Assembly (NCBI RefSeq): GCF_000615945.1
Contig: NZ_BAMO01000010.1
Location: 1-64,000, forward strand
DNA from: Caldalkalibacillus mannanilyticus JCM 10596
GTDB taxonomy: Bacteria > Bacillota > Bacilli > Caldalkalibacillales > JCM-10596
DNA: 64,000 nt
Direction: 5' to 3'
The translations under genes were made by a program, and so were the position numbers. The notes under the pieces are model-generated. The model made no database searches and was not told where the DNA came from. It saw nothing but the letters and a program-made list of their open reading frames with translations. Positions 35,528 to 44,385 of this stretch are shown in pieces; position 1 is the stretch's first letter, and each line of letters begins with the position of its first letter.

Positions 35528-36475
35528 ATGGAAGAAAGAGATCAAGAATGGGGATTTCATGCGTTTATCCGTGGCATTATTTTGTTTGGCTTTTCGATGC
35601 TGATGTTAAGTATGGTGATGTCAGGGAGTATTCAATATTATATTGCTCCTAAAATGCTTCCTTTTATCTATTTTGCCATGATCGTTTTCCTGATATTAAG
35701 TGTTGTCCAGATCCTCCGAAGTACTCCTAAGGCTCAGGAGGAGGAATTAGAATGTGATTGTGGGACCGCACATCAGATGCCGGGGAATAGAGGGATTAAG
35801 GTGTTGATCTATTCCTTGTTTATCCTTCCTCTCTTAATGGGCTTTGTTTTACCTGATAAAACATTAGACAGCTCCGTTGCGATGAAACGAGGGGTAAACT
35901 TGGGGTCAGGAGTTCAATCTAATCTTCTTGCTGATCGCCCTGCTGAAGAGTCTGATTCTGTTTCTTCAGGTACAACAACAAGAGCAGATGAATATTTGGC
36001 TAAGCTGGAAGAGGGAGAACCAGTCGAGCATTATTCAGTCGAGGATTTAGCTGGGAGAGATGGATTTGATGATTACTATTCTAAGCTAGCTCAAGAGCTA
36101 TTTGAGGAAGAAATCATTTACATTGAGGATGATAATTTTCTAGATGTGATGACGGTGCTTGATATGTATCTTGATGAATTCCAAGGAAAAAAAGTGGAAT
36201 TAGAGGGCTTTGTTTACCGTGAGCCAGGTGTGAAAACGAACGAAATGGTTGTTGCCAGATTTTCAATGACCTGCTGTACAGCAGATTCGTCTGTATATGG
36301 ATTGTTATCTAAAGGAGAAGAAACAAAAACATATGAGAACGATACATGGGTACGAGTTCAAGGAAGTATAGGAAGATCCGAATTTGGAGGGTGGGTTATC
36401 CCCTTGCTCCAGCTTGAACAAATCGTCGAGATCGAGCCACCTGAGAATCAGTACGTCTACCCCAGTTTTTTCTAA
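35528..36475 (+). CDS. TIGR03943/YcgQ-type membrane protein
   Basis: A 315-residue protein with two N-terminal membrane helices, a short Cys-containing loop (CDCGTAH near residue 77), a third helix near 95-115 and an extracytoplasmic C-terminal domain carrying a conserved MTCCTADSSVYG motif (near 255). It is the usual partner of COG0701 permeases. The frame opens at 35432 inside the permease gene; AAGGGGATG before ATG 35528 sets the start. The reaction is unknown. It is the last gene of the zinc island and ends before a strong terminator. Confidence 0.8.
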   Translation: MEERDQEWGFHAFIRGIILFGFSMLMLSMVMSGSIQYYIAPKMLPFIYFAMIVFLILSVVQILRSTPKAQEEELECDCGTAHQMPGNRGIKVLIYSLFILPLLMGFVLPDKTLDSSVAMKRGVNLGSGVQSNLLADRPAEESDSVSSGTTTRADEYLAKLEEGEPVEHYSVEDLAGRDGFDDYYSKLAQELFEEEIIYIEDDNFLDVMTVLDMYLDEFQGKKVELEGFVYREPGVKTNEMVVARFSMTCCTADSSVYGLLSKGEETKTYENDTWVRVQGSIGRSEFGGWVIPLLQLEQIVEIEPPENQYVYPSFF

Positions 36476-36492
36476 AGGATAGGATTTGGCAG

Positions 36493-36547
36493 GGATATAA
36501 AGGAGTTCTAAGAATAGCTTAGATTACTCCTCTATATCCTTTTTTAT
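36493..36547 (+). terminator. Terminator of the zinc operon
   Basis: GGATATAAAGGAGT pairs with ACTCCTCTATATCC, followed by six T. Confidence 0.9.
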
Positions 36548-36582
36548 CGTGTTTCACCCCTCCTTAGCTCCTGATAGGAAGT

Positions 36583-36611
36583 TTGAGGAAAAATATGCAA
36601 CCTTGTATAAT
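36583..36611 (+). promoter_or_regulatory. Sigma-A promoter of ablB
   Basis: TTGAGG (36583-36588), 17 bases, TATAAT (36606-36611). Confidence 0.6.
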
Positions 36612-36668
36612 GAGGAAGCGAGAAAACAAGAGTGAAAAATAAATTGTCTAGGAGGAATGTGAACAAAG

Positions 36669-37517
36669 ATGAGTATTGCTATAGAGGAGTATCAAGAGTT
36701 ATCAACCTTAGGAAAAGTGATTGATTTAGATCCACATAATCGTCGCATCAAGGTCTATCAGATGCCTCAAGAAGAGGTTTTTCTAGAGGTCAAGGAATCC
36801 TTAGAAAAGATGGCGATAGAAAAACAATGTGACAAAATTATTTTTTATTCCAAAGAAGATGAAGTGGATTGCTTGAATCAAGCAGACTGTGAGAAAGAAG
36901 GACTTATTCATGGTTTTTTCCAAGGGGAGGATGCTCATATCTACTCTCTATTTTTAAATGAAGAGCGCAATCAGCCGGTCGCTTGGGAACAAGAAAAGAA
37001 GGTTATGGAAATTATTAAACAGAATCAAAAGGAAGCATTAGAGCTGGAACTGCCAGATGAATTTACATTACGGAGTGCCAAAATAGACGATGCCCCGCGT
37101 ATGGCGAAGCTATATGATGATGTTTTTGAAACCTACCCTACTCCGATCAATGAGGCTGAATTTATAGAGGAAATGATGAATGATCATGTCTACTTTACCA
37201 TTGTAGAACATGATGGAGAATTGGTTAGTGCCTGCTCAGCCGATGTTTTTCCCGCTTTTAATGCAGCAGAAATGACGGATTGTGCAACGCTCCCTCAGTA
37301 TAGGGGAAGAGGATTGTTATCTCAACAGTTTATTCATTTGGAGAGAAAAATGGAGAATTTAGGAGTACAGACACTTTTTTCCTATTCCAGAGCGGTATCC
37401 GTTGGAATGAATTTGATAAATGCTAGGCATGGTTATAAATACGGCGGGAAAATGATTCAAAATAGCAATATTTCCGGTCGACTAGAGGATATGAATATAT
37501 GGGTCAAAAATCTTTAG
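36669..37517 (+). CDS. ablB: Putative beta-lysine N-acetyltransferase
   Basis: A 282-residue GNAT-family enzyme of the AblB/YodP type, which converts beta-lysine to the compatible solute N-epsilon-acetyl-beta-lysine or acts in lysine catabolism. The GNAT domain occupies about residues 130-270, with the acetyl-CoA loop QYRGRGLLSQQF near 215; the N-terminal 120 residues are the AblB-specific extension. ATG 36669 follows AGGAGG at a slightly long distance. Lysine 2,3-aminomutase (ablA), its usual partner, is not adjacent or elsewhere in the window. It has its own promoter and terminator. Confidence 0.8.
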   Translation: MSIAIEEYQELSTLGKVIDLDPHNRRIKVYQMPQEEVFLEVKESLEKMAIEKQCDKIIFYSKEDEVDCLNQADCEKEGLIHGFFQGEDAHIYSLFLNEERNQPVAWEQEKKVMEIIKQNQKEALELELPDEFTLRSAKIDDAPRMAKLYDDVFETYPTPINEAEFIEEMMNDHVYFTIVEHDGELVSACSADVFPAFNAAEMTDCATLPQYRGRGLLSQQFIHLERKMENLGVQTLFSYSRAVSVGMNLINARHGYKYGGKMIQNSNISGRLEDMNIWVKNL

Positions 37518-37554
37518 AACTTAAATAAAACTAAATATGAACAAATGTAGATCT

Positions 37555-37594
37555 GCATTCGTCACGACAAAGTCGACGAATGCTTCTTTTTTTT
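37555..37594 (+). terminator. Terminator after ablB
   Basis: GCATTCGTC (37555-37563) pairs with GACGAATGC (37575-37583), followed by TTCTTTTTTTT. Confidence 0.9.
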
Positions 37595-37639
37595 GGTATG
37601 ATGATATAAGGATGAATTGAGGAAATGAGGGTATGGAGT

Positions 37640-38368
37640 ATGAAGGAACCTTGGTATGTGAAGAGTTTTCAGGAAGATTATTTAAAAATTTATGCTCATA
37701 GAACAGATGAAGCGGCAGAGCAAGAAATGAAGCAAATTGTCCAGCTTCTAGACATGCCGAAAGGAAGTCGTGTGCTTGACTTGTGTTGTGGAAACGGAAG
37801 GCATAGTAGACAGCTCGCTAAGCTAGATTATCAAGTGACGGGGATTGATTTATCCCATGTATTACTCGATGAAGCTCGTAAAGCCAATTTTGCAGATAAA
37901 ATTACCTACCTTCAATCTGATGTTCGTGAGCTTTCTTTTGAGGAAGAGTTTGACTATGTGCTTAATCTTTTCACTAGCTTTGGCTACTTTGAGCAAGTGG
38001 AAGAGAATCAAAAGGTGTTTCAAGCCATCTACAGAGCATTAAAAGGAGGAGGAGTCTTTCTCATTGATTTTCTAAATCCCGGCTATATCCGTAAGAATCT
38101 GGTACCTGAGAGCTATCGAGAATCTGGTGAGCTGAAGATCAGAGAGAAAAGGCGAATTGAAAAAAATCAGGTGATCAAGGATATACATATAGAACAGGAA
38201 GGGGCAGAAAGGCAGTATCAAGAAAAGGTAAACTTATTTGAGTACGAAGAGATGGTGCAGATGCTCCAAGCGAGTGGACTAACCACTGAGCGAGTTTATG
38301 GAGCTTTTGATTTACAGCCTTATGATGAAGCTGACTCTCCAAGAATGATATTGATTGGTAAGAAATAA
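37640..38368 (+). CDS. Class I SAM-dependent methyltransferase
   Basis: A 242-residue cytoplasmic methyltransferase. Motif I is VLDLCCGNGRHSRQLA (near residue 44), with the acidic end of strand 2 in GIDLS (near 68). NLFTSFGYF and FLIDFLNPGYI follow. Sequences of this kind occur in many Bacillales as small-molecule methyltransferases of unknown substrate. The frame opens at ATG 37625, but the TGAGG at 37626-37630 lies at the proper distance only from ATG 37640. Confidence 0.78.
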   Translation: MKEPWYVKSFQEDYLKIYAHRTDEAAEQEMKQIVQLLDMPKGSRVLDLCCGNGRHSRQLAKLDYQVTGIDLSHVLLDEARKANFADKITYLQSDVRELSFEEEFDYVLNLFTSFGYFEQVEENQKVFQAIYRALKGGGVFLIDFLNPGYIRKNLVPESYRESGELKIREKRRIEKNQVIKDIHIEQEGAERQYQEKVNLFEYEEMVQMLQASGLTTERVYGAFDLQPYDEADSPRMILIGKK

Positions 38369-38423
38369 GTGGTCTAAATCCTCCTTAATTAGAGATGATA
38401 AAGGTACAAGGGGGGATATACAA

Positions 38424-38642
38424 ATGCCAAAACCAAGTGTAAATTGTAGTGTAGCCAATTGTACCTTTTGGGCAGAGGGAAATAAATGTTCTGCAGACAG
38501 CATTCTGATTGAGGTTGATGCACACGCGAATCAAGATTATCAAATTGAAGCTGGTACGATGATTGGTGAAGATCGCCATGAAGATTCGGCTAGCTCTGTA
38601 GCGGCAACCTGTTGTCACACCTTTAAACCCAAAAAACAATAA
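38424..38642 (+). CDS. DUF1540 small cysteine-rich protein
   Basis: A 72-residue protein with a DUF1540 motif: VNCSVANCTFWAEGNKCSAD near residues 6-25 and a second Cys pair near residue 63 (ATCCHTFKPK). The cysteines suggest a small metal-binding fold. Function unknown; such proteins are widespread in spore formers. Upstream in-frame codons from 38355 are outside the domain; AAGGGGGGATA before ATG 38424 sets the start. A terminator follows 5 bases later. Confidence 0.8.
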   Translation: MPKPSVNCSVANCTFWAEGNKCSADSILIEVDAHANQDYQIEAGTMIGEDRHEDSASSVAATCCHTFKPKKQ

Positions 38643-38647
38643 TGCCA

Positions 38648-38685
38648 AAGGCTCCTAACGATGACTGTTAGGAGCTTTTCTTCTT
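38648..38685. terminator. Terminator hairpin between convergent genes
   Basis: GCTCCTAAC (38651-38659) and GTTAGGAGC (38667-38675), followed by TTTTCTTCTT on the plus strand. The stop codon of the convergent gene lies inside the hairpin. Confidence 0.75.
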
Positions 38686-39248
38686 GCATACTGATCCACA
38701 TAGCTTTTAGCTTCTAGCCAATTGGTGACTCGATGGACTAAAGAATGCTCGTTTCCTTGATTATAAGGCGTATTGAATAAAAGCACGGGAATGGCAACAG
38801 TTTCCGCAATTTCATTGGCGTTATCAAGCTTGTCTTCAAAAAATAACTCTATGCCCTTTTCTTTTGTTATTTGGATTTTGTTATGTGATCCTGTTAACAG
38901 GATTTCATCAAAGGGGATGGAATGTTCGGCAAACCAGTTTAGTGTTAATTCATGATGTTTTTTATGCCTTGCGCTTATGTAGATGAGGTGATGCTTTTCT
39001 TTCCATTCTGTTAATATTTCTTTGGCTGATTCAGCCAAATCAGCTTGAGCATAAATGGGGCCAGCGTTCTTGGAAAACCAGGTGAAAAACTCTTTGTCGG
39101 TGATCCCATATAACGGAGAAAGATGGAATTGTGTAATGTCTTCAAAAGATAAATGTTTGTTAAAGGCTTTATTAATGTGGGGAATAAATGTGGCTGGATC
39201 TGTAATGGTTCCATCGATATCTAGTCCAAGGGTTAATTGATTGTTCAT
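38655..39248 (-). CDS. HAD-family 5'(3')-nucleotidase (YqfW-like)
   Basis: A 197-residue HAD-superfamily phosphatase resembling Bacillus YqfW and 5'(3')-deoxyribonucleotidases. Motif I is LGLDIDGTITD (nucleophile Asp near residue 10), motif II YISARHKKH (near 97) and the distal acidic motif LFFEDKLDNA (near 137). The frame opens at 39275; AATTGGAGGAG before the minus-strand ATG 39248 sets the start. The substrate is inferred from family only. Confidence 0.8.
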   Translation of the reverse strand: MNNQLTLGLDIDGTITDPATFIPHINKAFNKHLSFEDITQFHLSPLYGITDKEFFTWFSKNAGPIYAQADLAESAKEILTEWKEKHHLIYISARHKKHHELTLNWFAEHSIPFDEILLTGSHNKIQITKEKGIELFFEDKLDNANEIAETVAIPVLLFNTPYNQGNEHSLVHRVTNWLEAKSYVDQYARRKAPNSHR

Positions 39249-39385
39249 AATTTCTCCTCCAATTTGCAATACCATATCTTTCAGCCAATGTTTCAGTTGG
39301 AACTGCTTATACTATGTAATACAACGGAACCTGCCTTATAGGATGGCTACCGTTGATTATACCACAAGGAAATGAGGGATTGTGA

Positions 39386-40000
39386 GTGAGAGAAGATCGT
39401 ACAGACCTACCTCATGACCAGGTTGCCCAAGACAATGATGGTCAAATGACAAAAGAAGGGCAAAGTGTGGATATCCCTACAATTGGGTATGATGAGCGTG
39501 CAACTGGGATGTCACAACCCATGGGAGTAGATGAGGAACTTCCAGGTGTAGATACTGGTGAATTCACTCGTCAGAATGCTCCAGATGAGCTTTATGCAGA
39601 GAATAATATAGGAACTGGTTTCAATGAAAAAAGGATGTATGATGAGAATCCTGACGAGGAAACAGCGGCAGAGGTTTCTCCAATGACACAAGGTTCCTAT
39701 CTACCAAGGGATCGTCAACAGGAATCACCTGATACAGAATTTGAAGGTGACAGACGTGAACAAATGCAAAACATTGAAACAATGGAGGAACAAGAAGCAG
39801 GAGGAACAGGTTTAGGATGGACAGCTCTTGTTCTATCCATCATTTCTCTCTTTTTCCTCCCGCTTTTAACGGCTTCAATCGGGGTAATTACCGGATTCTT
39901 TGCTTTTCGTAACGGCGCTAGAACCTTAGGAATGTGGGCTATAGCCATTGGGTTATTTTCCATTGTACTCGGATTATTTTTTACCCCATTCGTTCGGTAA
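39386..40000 (+). CDS. Acidic DUF4190-like membrane protein
   Basis: A 204-residue protein. The first 145 residues are very acidic, low in complexity and probably disordered. They are followed by two membrane helices (about 148-172 and 180-202) in the DUF4190-like block GLGWTALVLSIISLFFLPLL. The start is a GTG at 39386 with GAGGGA 8 bases upstream. Function unknown; it stands alone before a terminator and upstream of iscS. Confidence 0.65.
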   Translation: MREDRTDLPHDQVAQDNDGQMTKEGQSVDIPTIGYDERATGMSQPMGVDEELPGVDTGEFTRQNAPDELYAENNIGTGFNEKRMYDENPDEETAAEVSPMTQGSYLPRDRQQESPDTEFEGDRREQMQNIETMEEQEAGGTGLGWTALVLSIISLFFLPLLTASIGVITGFFAFRNGARTLGMWAIAIGLFSIVLGLFFTPFVR

Positions 40001-40024
40001 GAGTACCTCAAGAATGAGTAAGTT

Positions 40025-40057
40025 GGCTCCTATCCGTCAGGATTAGGAGTCTTTTTA
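40025..40057 (+). terminator. Terminator after the DUF4190-like gene
   Basis: GGCTCCTATCC and GGATTAGGAGTC arms around GTCA, then TTTTT. Confidence 0.8.
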
Positions 40058-40145
40058 GCATATTGTTAAGTCTACCCTCTTTTTTCCTTGATTATTATAT
40101 GATAACATTGTCGATGATTAGAATTGACTTCAAGGGAGTTAGAAC

Positions 40146-41306
40146 ATGAACGTTTATTTTGATAACAGTGCAACGACTCAGCCTTTACCAGAAGTAATAA
40201 AATCAATGGTAGAAGTGTCAGAGCGTTACTATGGAAATCCTTCCTCTTTACATCATTTGGGTGTTGAGGTTGAACATTTAATAAAAAAATCAAAAGAAGT
40301 CATCTCCAAATCACTAGGAATTGGGATGAATGAAATCTGTTTTACATCAGGTGGAACGGAAAGTAACAATTTAGCTATCAAAGGAGCCGCTTTTCAATTC
40401 CAAAATAGAGGAAAGCATCTAATCACCAGTGAAATTGAACACCCTTCTGTTTATGAAGTGTTTCAAGTGCTACAGAAGCAATTTGGATTTAGGGTGACGT
40501 TTTTACCTGTTAATGCCGAAGGGAAAGTTTCGGTTGCTGATCTGGAAGAAGCTATTTGTCCAGATACCATTCTGGTTTCCATCATGCACGTGAATAATGA
40601 AACCGGGACTATTCAGCCTATTGAAGAAGTGGGACCTCTCTTGAAGAAATATCCCAAGATCTTATTTCATGTGGATGCAGTCCAGAGTATTGGAAAGATT
40701 CCTCTAGATATCAAAGGAGCTGGAATTGATCTTTTAAGTATCTCTGGTCATAAATTTCACGCTCCAAAAGGAACGGGCATCTTATATGTCCGTGAAGGGT
40801 TGATTCTCTCTCCTTTATTTCACGGGGGAGAACAGCAGCAAGGTTTGCGACCAGGAACAGAAAACGTACCTGGAATCGTCGGTTTAGCAAAAGCCATTCG
40901 GATTAATGCAGAAAATGGAAAACAGGATAATATGTATTTACAACAGCTAAAGGAGAGATTTATCATAGGGTTAAAAGAAAGCTCCATTTCCTTTATCATA
41001 AATTCGAATGAAAAGGAGAAAGGGGGAGCTCCTCATATTGTAAACATTTCCCTTCCTGGTTTAAAGGCGGAAGTCATTGTCCATGCCTTAGAGGAAAAAG
41101 GAATTTATGTATCGACCAAATCAGCTTGTTCCTCAAAAAAAAATAAACCGAGTAGAGTACTAACCGCAATGGGGCTAAGGGAAGAATATTCTTTATCTTC
41201 CTTACGATTTAGTTTCTCAAAGCATAACACAATAGAAGAAATCGACTATTGTCTTAGTGTAATGGAGGAAATCCTCCCATATTATCAAAATATCATGAAG
41301 GTGTAG
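40146..41306 (+). CDS. iscS: Cysteine desulfurase (IscS/NifZ type) partner of ThiI
   Basis: A 386-residue PLP enzyme that mobilises sulfur from cysteine as a persulfide. It begins YFDNSATTQP. It has the cofactor motifs SGGTESNNLAIKG and HVNNETGT, the PLP lysine in SISGHKFHAPKGTG (near residue 203) and the persulfide Cys in STKSACSSKK (near 325). In B. subtilis the equivalent gene (nifZ) lies directly before thiI and feeds 4-thiouridine formation in tRNA; the same order here supports that role. GGGAG precedes ATG 40146. Confidence 0.92.
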   Translation: MNVYFDNSATTQPLPEVIKSMVEVSERYYGNPSSLHHLGVEVEHLIKKSKEVISKSLGIGMNEICFTSGGTESNNLAIKGAAFQFQNRGKHLITSEIEHPSVYEVFQVLQKQFGFRVTFLPVNAEGKVSVADLEEAICPDTILVSIMHVNNETGTIQPIEEVGPLLKKYPKILFHVDAVQSIGKIPLDIKGAGIDLLSISGHKFHAPKGTGILYVREGLILSPLFHGGEQQQGLRPGTENVPGIVGLAKAIRINAENGKQDNMYLQQLKERFIIGLKESSISFIINSNEKEKGGAPHIVNISLPGLKAEVIVHALEEKGIYVSTKSACSSKKNKPSRVLTAMGLREEYSLSSLRFSFSKHNTIEEIDYCLSVMEEILPYYQNIMKV

Positions 41307-41315
41307 GGTAACATT

Positions 41316-42559
41316 ATGGATCAGTTAAAACAGCAATATGAATTTATTCTCATTAGACTTGGAGAAATCGCCTTAAAGGGAAAGAATCGAAAACATTTTG
41401 AGGTTCAACTCCAAGAGAATTTAAAAATGCATCTAAAGGATCTAGATGTACGGATATCAAGAACGTTTGGGAGAATGTATATTCATCTTAATGGAGCTGC
41501 ATTTGATGAGGTGGCAGAGCGTTTAAAGCATGTCTTTGGAATTACCTCTTTCAGTCCAGCTATTAAATCTGACTTAGAGCTTGATCATATTAAACAAGCA
41601 GCCTTGAAGGCTGTCCTAGCTGTACATCCGCAGCCGAAAACATTTAAAGTACGAGTCAAGCGCCCTAACAAATCTTTCCCTATTAAATCTAGTGAAATGA
41701 ATGGAGAATTAGGAGCTCATATCTTAGTCAATACAGAGCATTTGACTGTTGATGTGCATAATCCAGATATTGAGGTGGCAGTGGAAATTAGAGAAGAAGG
41801 CGCTTATATTATGTGTCAGAGGATTCCAGGTGCAGGTGGACTTCCTGTGGGTACAAGTGGAAAAGTGATGTTAATGCTCTCGGGTGGAATTGACAGCCTG
41901 TAGCGGGATATCTTTCTCTCAAAAGAGGATTGCGCTTCGAGGGAGTTCATTTTCACAGTTATCCTTTTACGAGCGAAAGAGCAAAACAAAAGGTGGTTGA
42001 TTTAACGAAGAAATTAACGAAATATGCAGGAAACCTAAAGCTGCATGTCGTTCCATTCACAGAAATCCAAACACAGATCCGTGAGCATGTCCCAGATGAT
42101 TACAGTATTACAATTATGCGTCGTATCATGCTGCGGATTACAGAAAGATTAGCCGAAAAGCACAAAGCTCTTGGAATTGCATCAGGAGAAAACCTAGGGC
42201 AAGTGGCAAGCCAGACTTTGCAAAGTATGAACACGATTAATGAAGTGACAAATATGCCCATCATCCGTCCATTAGTGACCATGGACAAATTAGAAATTAT
42301 TGATATTGCTCAAAAAATTGATACATTTGATCTATCGATTCTTCCATACGAGGATTGTTGCACCATTTTTCAGCCTAAATCACCTAAGACAAAACCCAGT
42401 AAAAAGATGTCTCATAAATTTGAACAGCGTCTTGACTTAGAAGCATTGATCGAGCAAGCCATTGAAAATACGGAAAGCTTGTGGTTTTCCTATAAGGAGA
42501 ATAATCAACGTCATGCACAGGAGCAACAAGAAGGTGGAGAATTTGACTCCCTTTTTTAA
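41316..42559 (+). pseudogene. thiI: tRNA 4-thiouridine synthetase ThiI, single-base frameshift
   Basis: ThiI adenylates uridine 8 of tRNA and inserts sulfur, and also supplies thiamin sulfur in some bacteria. The N-terminal ferredoxin-like and THUMP domains (about residues 1-165) are intact. The PP-loop motif reads SGGIDSL and then a stop at 41901, where ThiI has SGGIDSPVAGYL. One missing C at 41897-41898 explains this: with it the frame continues to 42559 through the AANH/PP-loop domain ([13 protein letters not shown]) to give 414 residues. The 3' part stays fully conserved, so a sequence error or very recent mutation is likely. Confidence 0.92.
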
Positions 42560-42582
42560 ACAATAGTAACTTAGTTTGTATA

Positions 42583-42625
42583 TTCCCTATTCTTTTTCCA
42601 TTCAGGAGGATAGGGAATTTTTTTT
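42583..42625 (+). terminator. Terminator after thiI
   Basis: TTCCCTAT and ATAGGGAA arms with a long loop, followed by eight T. Confidence 0.8.
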
Positions 42626-42674
42626 ATTAAATGTTGCATAATAATTGTAGCCTTATTTGAGAGGAGAGGTAAGG

Positions 42675-43241
42675 GTGAAGGAAATAGCACTGATGCTTTG
42701 GGGACTCTGGGATCGGATTTATTATACCTTTAGCCGTTTGCAATTCGTCTCAAAGGAAGACAATTTATTTCGAATCGTTCGTAAAAAGTATAGAGGGGTT
42801 CCCTTGCAGACGAAATCAGGTCAGTGGATTCATAAGGGAGATGAAATCATCAAGCTTCATATCTATAATTATAGACTGGCAAAGGAAATTAATAAGCATG
42901 GGACAGAGGTTTCTATGGGCTTATATATGAAAAGAGAAATCGAAAAATCAATGATTGGTCTAAGTGAATTTTTAGCAAGTCAGCCAGATATTAAGAAGGT
43001 CAAAGCGATCGTAGGTACGTCAATGCTAAACAGGGGAGCTGAAAGACTTGGATTTGCTTTACAAGAGGTAAGTCCTTCTTGGTATTTCAGATATAAATCC
43101 TTTCTTTTTAAAATCATTTATTTATTGGTACATCCTTTTGGCTATGCCTATTTAAAACAACATGGTAAAAGACTTCAATCAAAACATATGATCATGTCGA
43201 TAGATGAATTATTTGATCTATATTTGGATCGGAGCCGATAA
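42675..43241 (+). CDS. YkoP-like protein
   Basis: A 188-residue protein resembling B. subtilis YkoP, which is encoded beside the glycosyltransferase gene ykoN just as this one is. Function unknown. It is basic, with a polar conserved block WIHKGDEIIKLHIYN near residue 55 and a hydrophobic stretch near 150-160. GTG 42675 is preceded by GAGGAGAGG and is the likely start, though an in-frame TTG exists at 42657. The next gene begins 3 bases after its stop, so the two are an operon. Confidence 0.65.
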   Translation: MKEIALMLWGLWDRIYYTFSRLQFVSKEDNLFRIVRKKYRGVPLQTKSGQWIHKGDEIIKLHIYNYRLAKEINKHGTEVSMGLYMKREIEKSMIGLSEFLASQPDIKKVKAIVGTSMLNRGAERLGFALQEVSPSWYFRYKSFLFKIIYLLVHPFGYAYLKQHGKRLQSKHMIMSIDELFDLYLDRSR

Positions 43242-43244
43242 AAA

Positions 43245-44321
43245 ATGAAGATCATCATCTTTACTGAGACGAAGGTAGGAGAAGGGCATTATCAAGCAGC
43301 CACAGCCATCAAAACAACTTTTAATGAATCCTACCCACACGTGAATGTGAAAATATTGTCTGGCTTAAAATGTATTTCACCAGTTGTAGAATGGGGAGTT
43401 GTGAAGTCTTATTTTTGGATGTTGCAATATGCGCCATTTCTCTGGAAATGGATCTACACTAAAACCAAAAAAAGTAGCTTTATTCAATCTCACTTATTTG
43501 CCTTTCGTCTGATGAACGTAGTCAAACAGGAGAACCCCGATATCGTCTTATGTACTCATCCTACCTGTATTCCTGCCTTAGCAGTGTTAAAAAAAAGAGG
43601 GATGTTTCAATTTAAGTTGGGCGTGGTAGTTACCGACTTTGATTTTCATCCCACCATTATTTCTACATTTGTTGATTATTTTTTTGTTCCCCATGCGAAG
43701 TGTAAAGAGAGGTTGATTCACAGCTATCATATAGCTGAAAAAAAAGTATATGATTTTGGTATTCCATTACATCCTGAATTTGATGTGGAGATGAATAAAA
43801 TGGCTGAGAAGATCCCTAGTAGAGTGATTCAAATTCTTGTTCTAGGAGGATCTACGGGCTATGGACCTATGGAGAAGATCATTCAGGCCTTTTCTCCCTT
43901 TAAGGATCATTATTTTTTAACAGTGATTACAGGTAGGAACAAGGAATTATATACAAAATTGCAAGCGATGAAAGCTGAGAATGCACAAGTTTTGGGGTAT
44001 GTAGATGATATGAAGAAATGGATTTGCTATGCTGATATTGTCATCACAAAGCCAGGGGGATTGACGATTTCTGAAACGATTGCTTGTGGTACCCCTTTTA
44101 TCATGATTGACCCCATTCCAGGGCATGAAGAAGCGAACATGAGATATTTAGAGGAACAAGGACTTGGAGTCATTGCTCAGGATGTAGAACATCTACCGAA
44201 CATTGTAGAGAATCTTTTCTACCATTCACAGGATTGGAGAGAGTGGAAAAAACGGATCCTTGCTGAGCAGAAACAAGGGGCTGCACGAAAAATTGCGTAC
44301 ACACTGACTCAACCTTTTTAA
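43245..44321 (+). CDS. MGDG synthase/UgtP-family glycosyltransferase (YkoN-like)
   Basis: A 358-residue GT28-type GT-B enzyme likely to transfer a sugar from a UDP donor to a lipid at the inner face of the membrane. The N-terminal monogalactosyldiacylglycerol-synthase domain has the glycine/His motif VGEGHYQAATAI near residue 11. The C-terminal nucleotide-binding part has LVLGGSTGYG (near 203) and the donor-site block ITKPGGLTISETIACGTPFI (near 266). Context and similarity favour a glycolipid synthase, but the exact product is not known. Coupled to the YkoP-like gene and followed by a terminator. Confidence 0.82.
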   Translation: MKIIIFTETKVGEGHYQAATAIKTTFNESYPHVNVKILSGLKCISPVVEWGVVKSYFWMLQYAPFLWKWIYTKTKKSSFIQSHLFAFRLMNVVKQENPDIVLCTHPTCIPALAVLKKRGMFQFKLGVVVTDFDFHPTIISTFVDYFFVPHAKCKERLIHSYHIAEKKVYDFGIPLHPEFDVEMNKMAEKIPSRVIQILVLGGSTGYGPMEKIIQAFSPFKDHYFLTVITGRNKELYTKLQAMKAENAQVLGYVDDMKKWICYADIVITKPGGLTISETIACGTPFIMIDPIPGHEEANMRYLEEQGLGVIAQDVEHLPNIVENLFYHSQDWREWKKRILAEQKQGAARKIAYTLTQPF

Positions 44322-44330
44322 AGAGATAAA

Positions 44331-44369
44331 AAAAAGTTCCTACCTACCAGGGCGTAGGGGAGCTTTTTT
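44331..44369 (+). terminator. Terminator after the MGDG-synthase-like gene
   Basis: AGTTCCTAC and GTAGGGGAGCT arms, imperfectly paired, followed by TTTTTT. Confidence 0.65.
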
Positions 44370-44385
44370 GTTTTATGATTCTATT

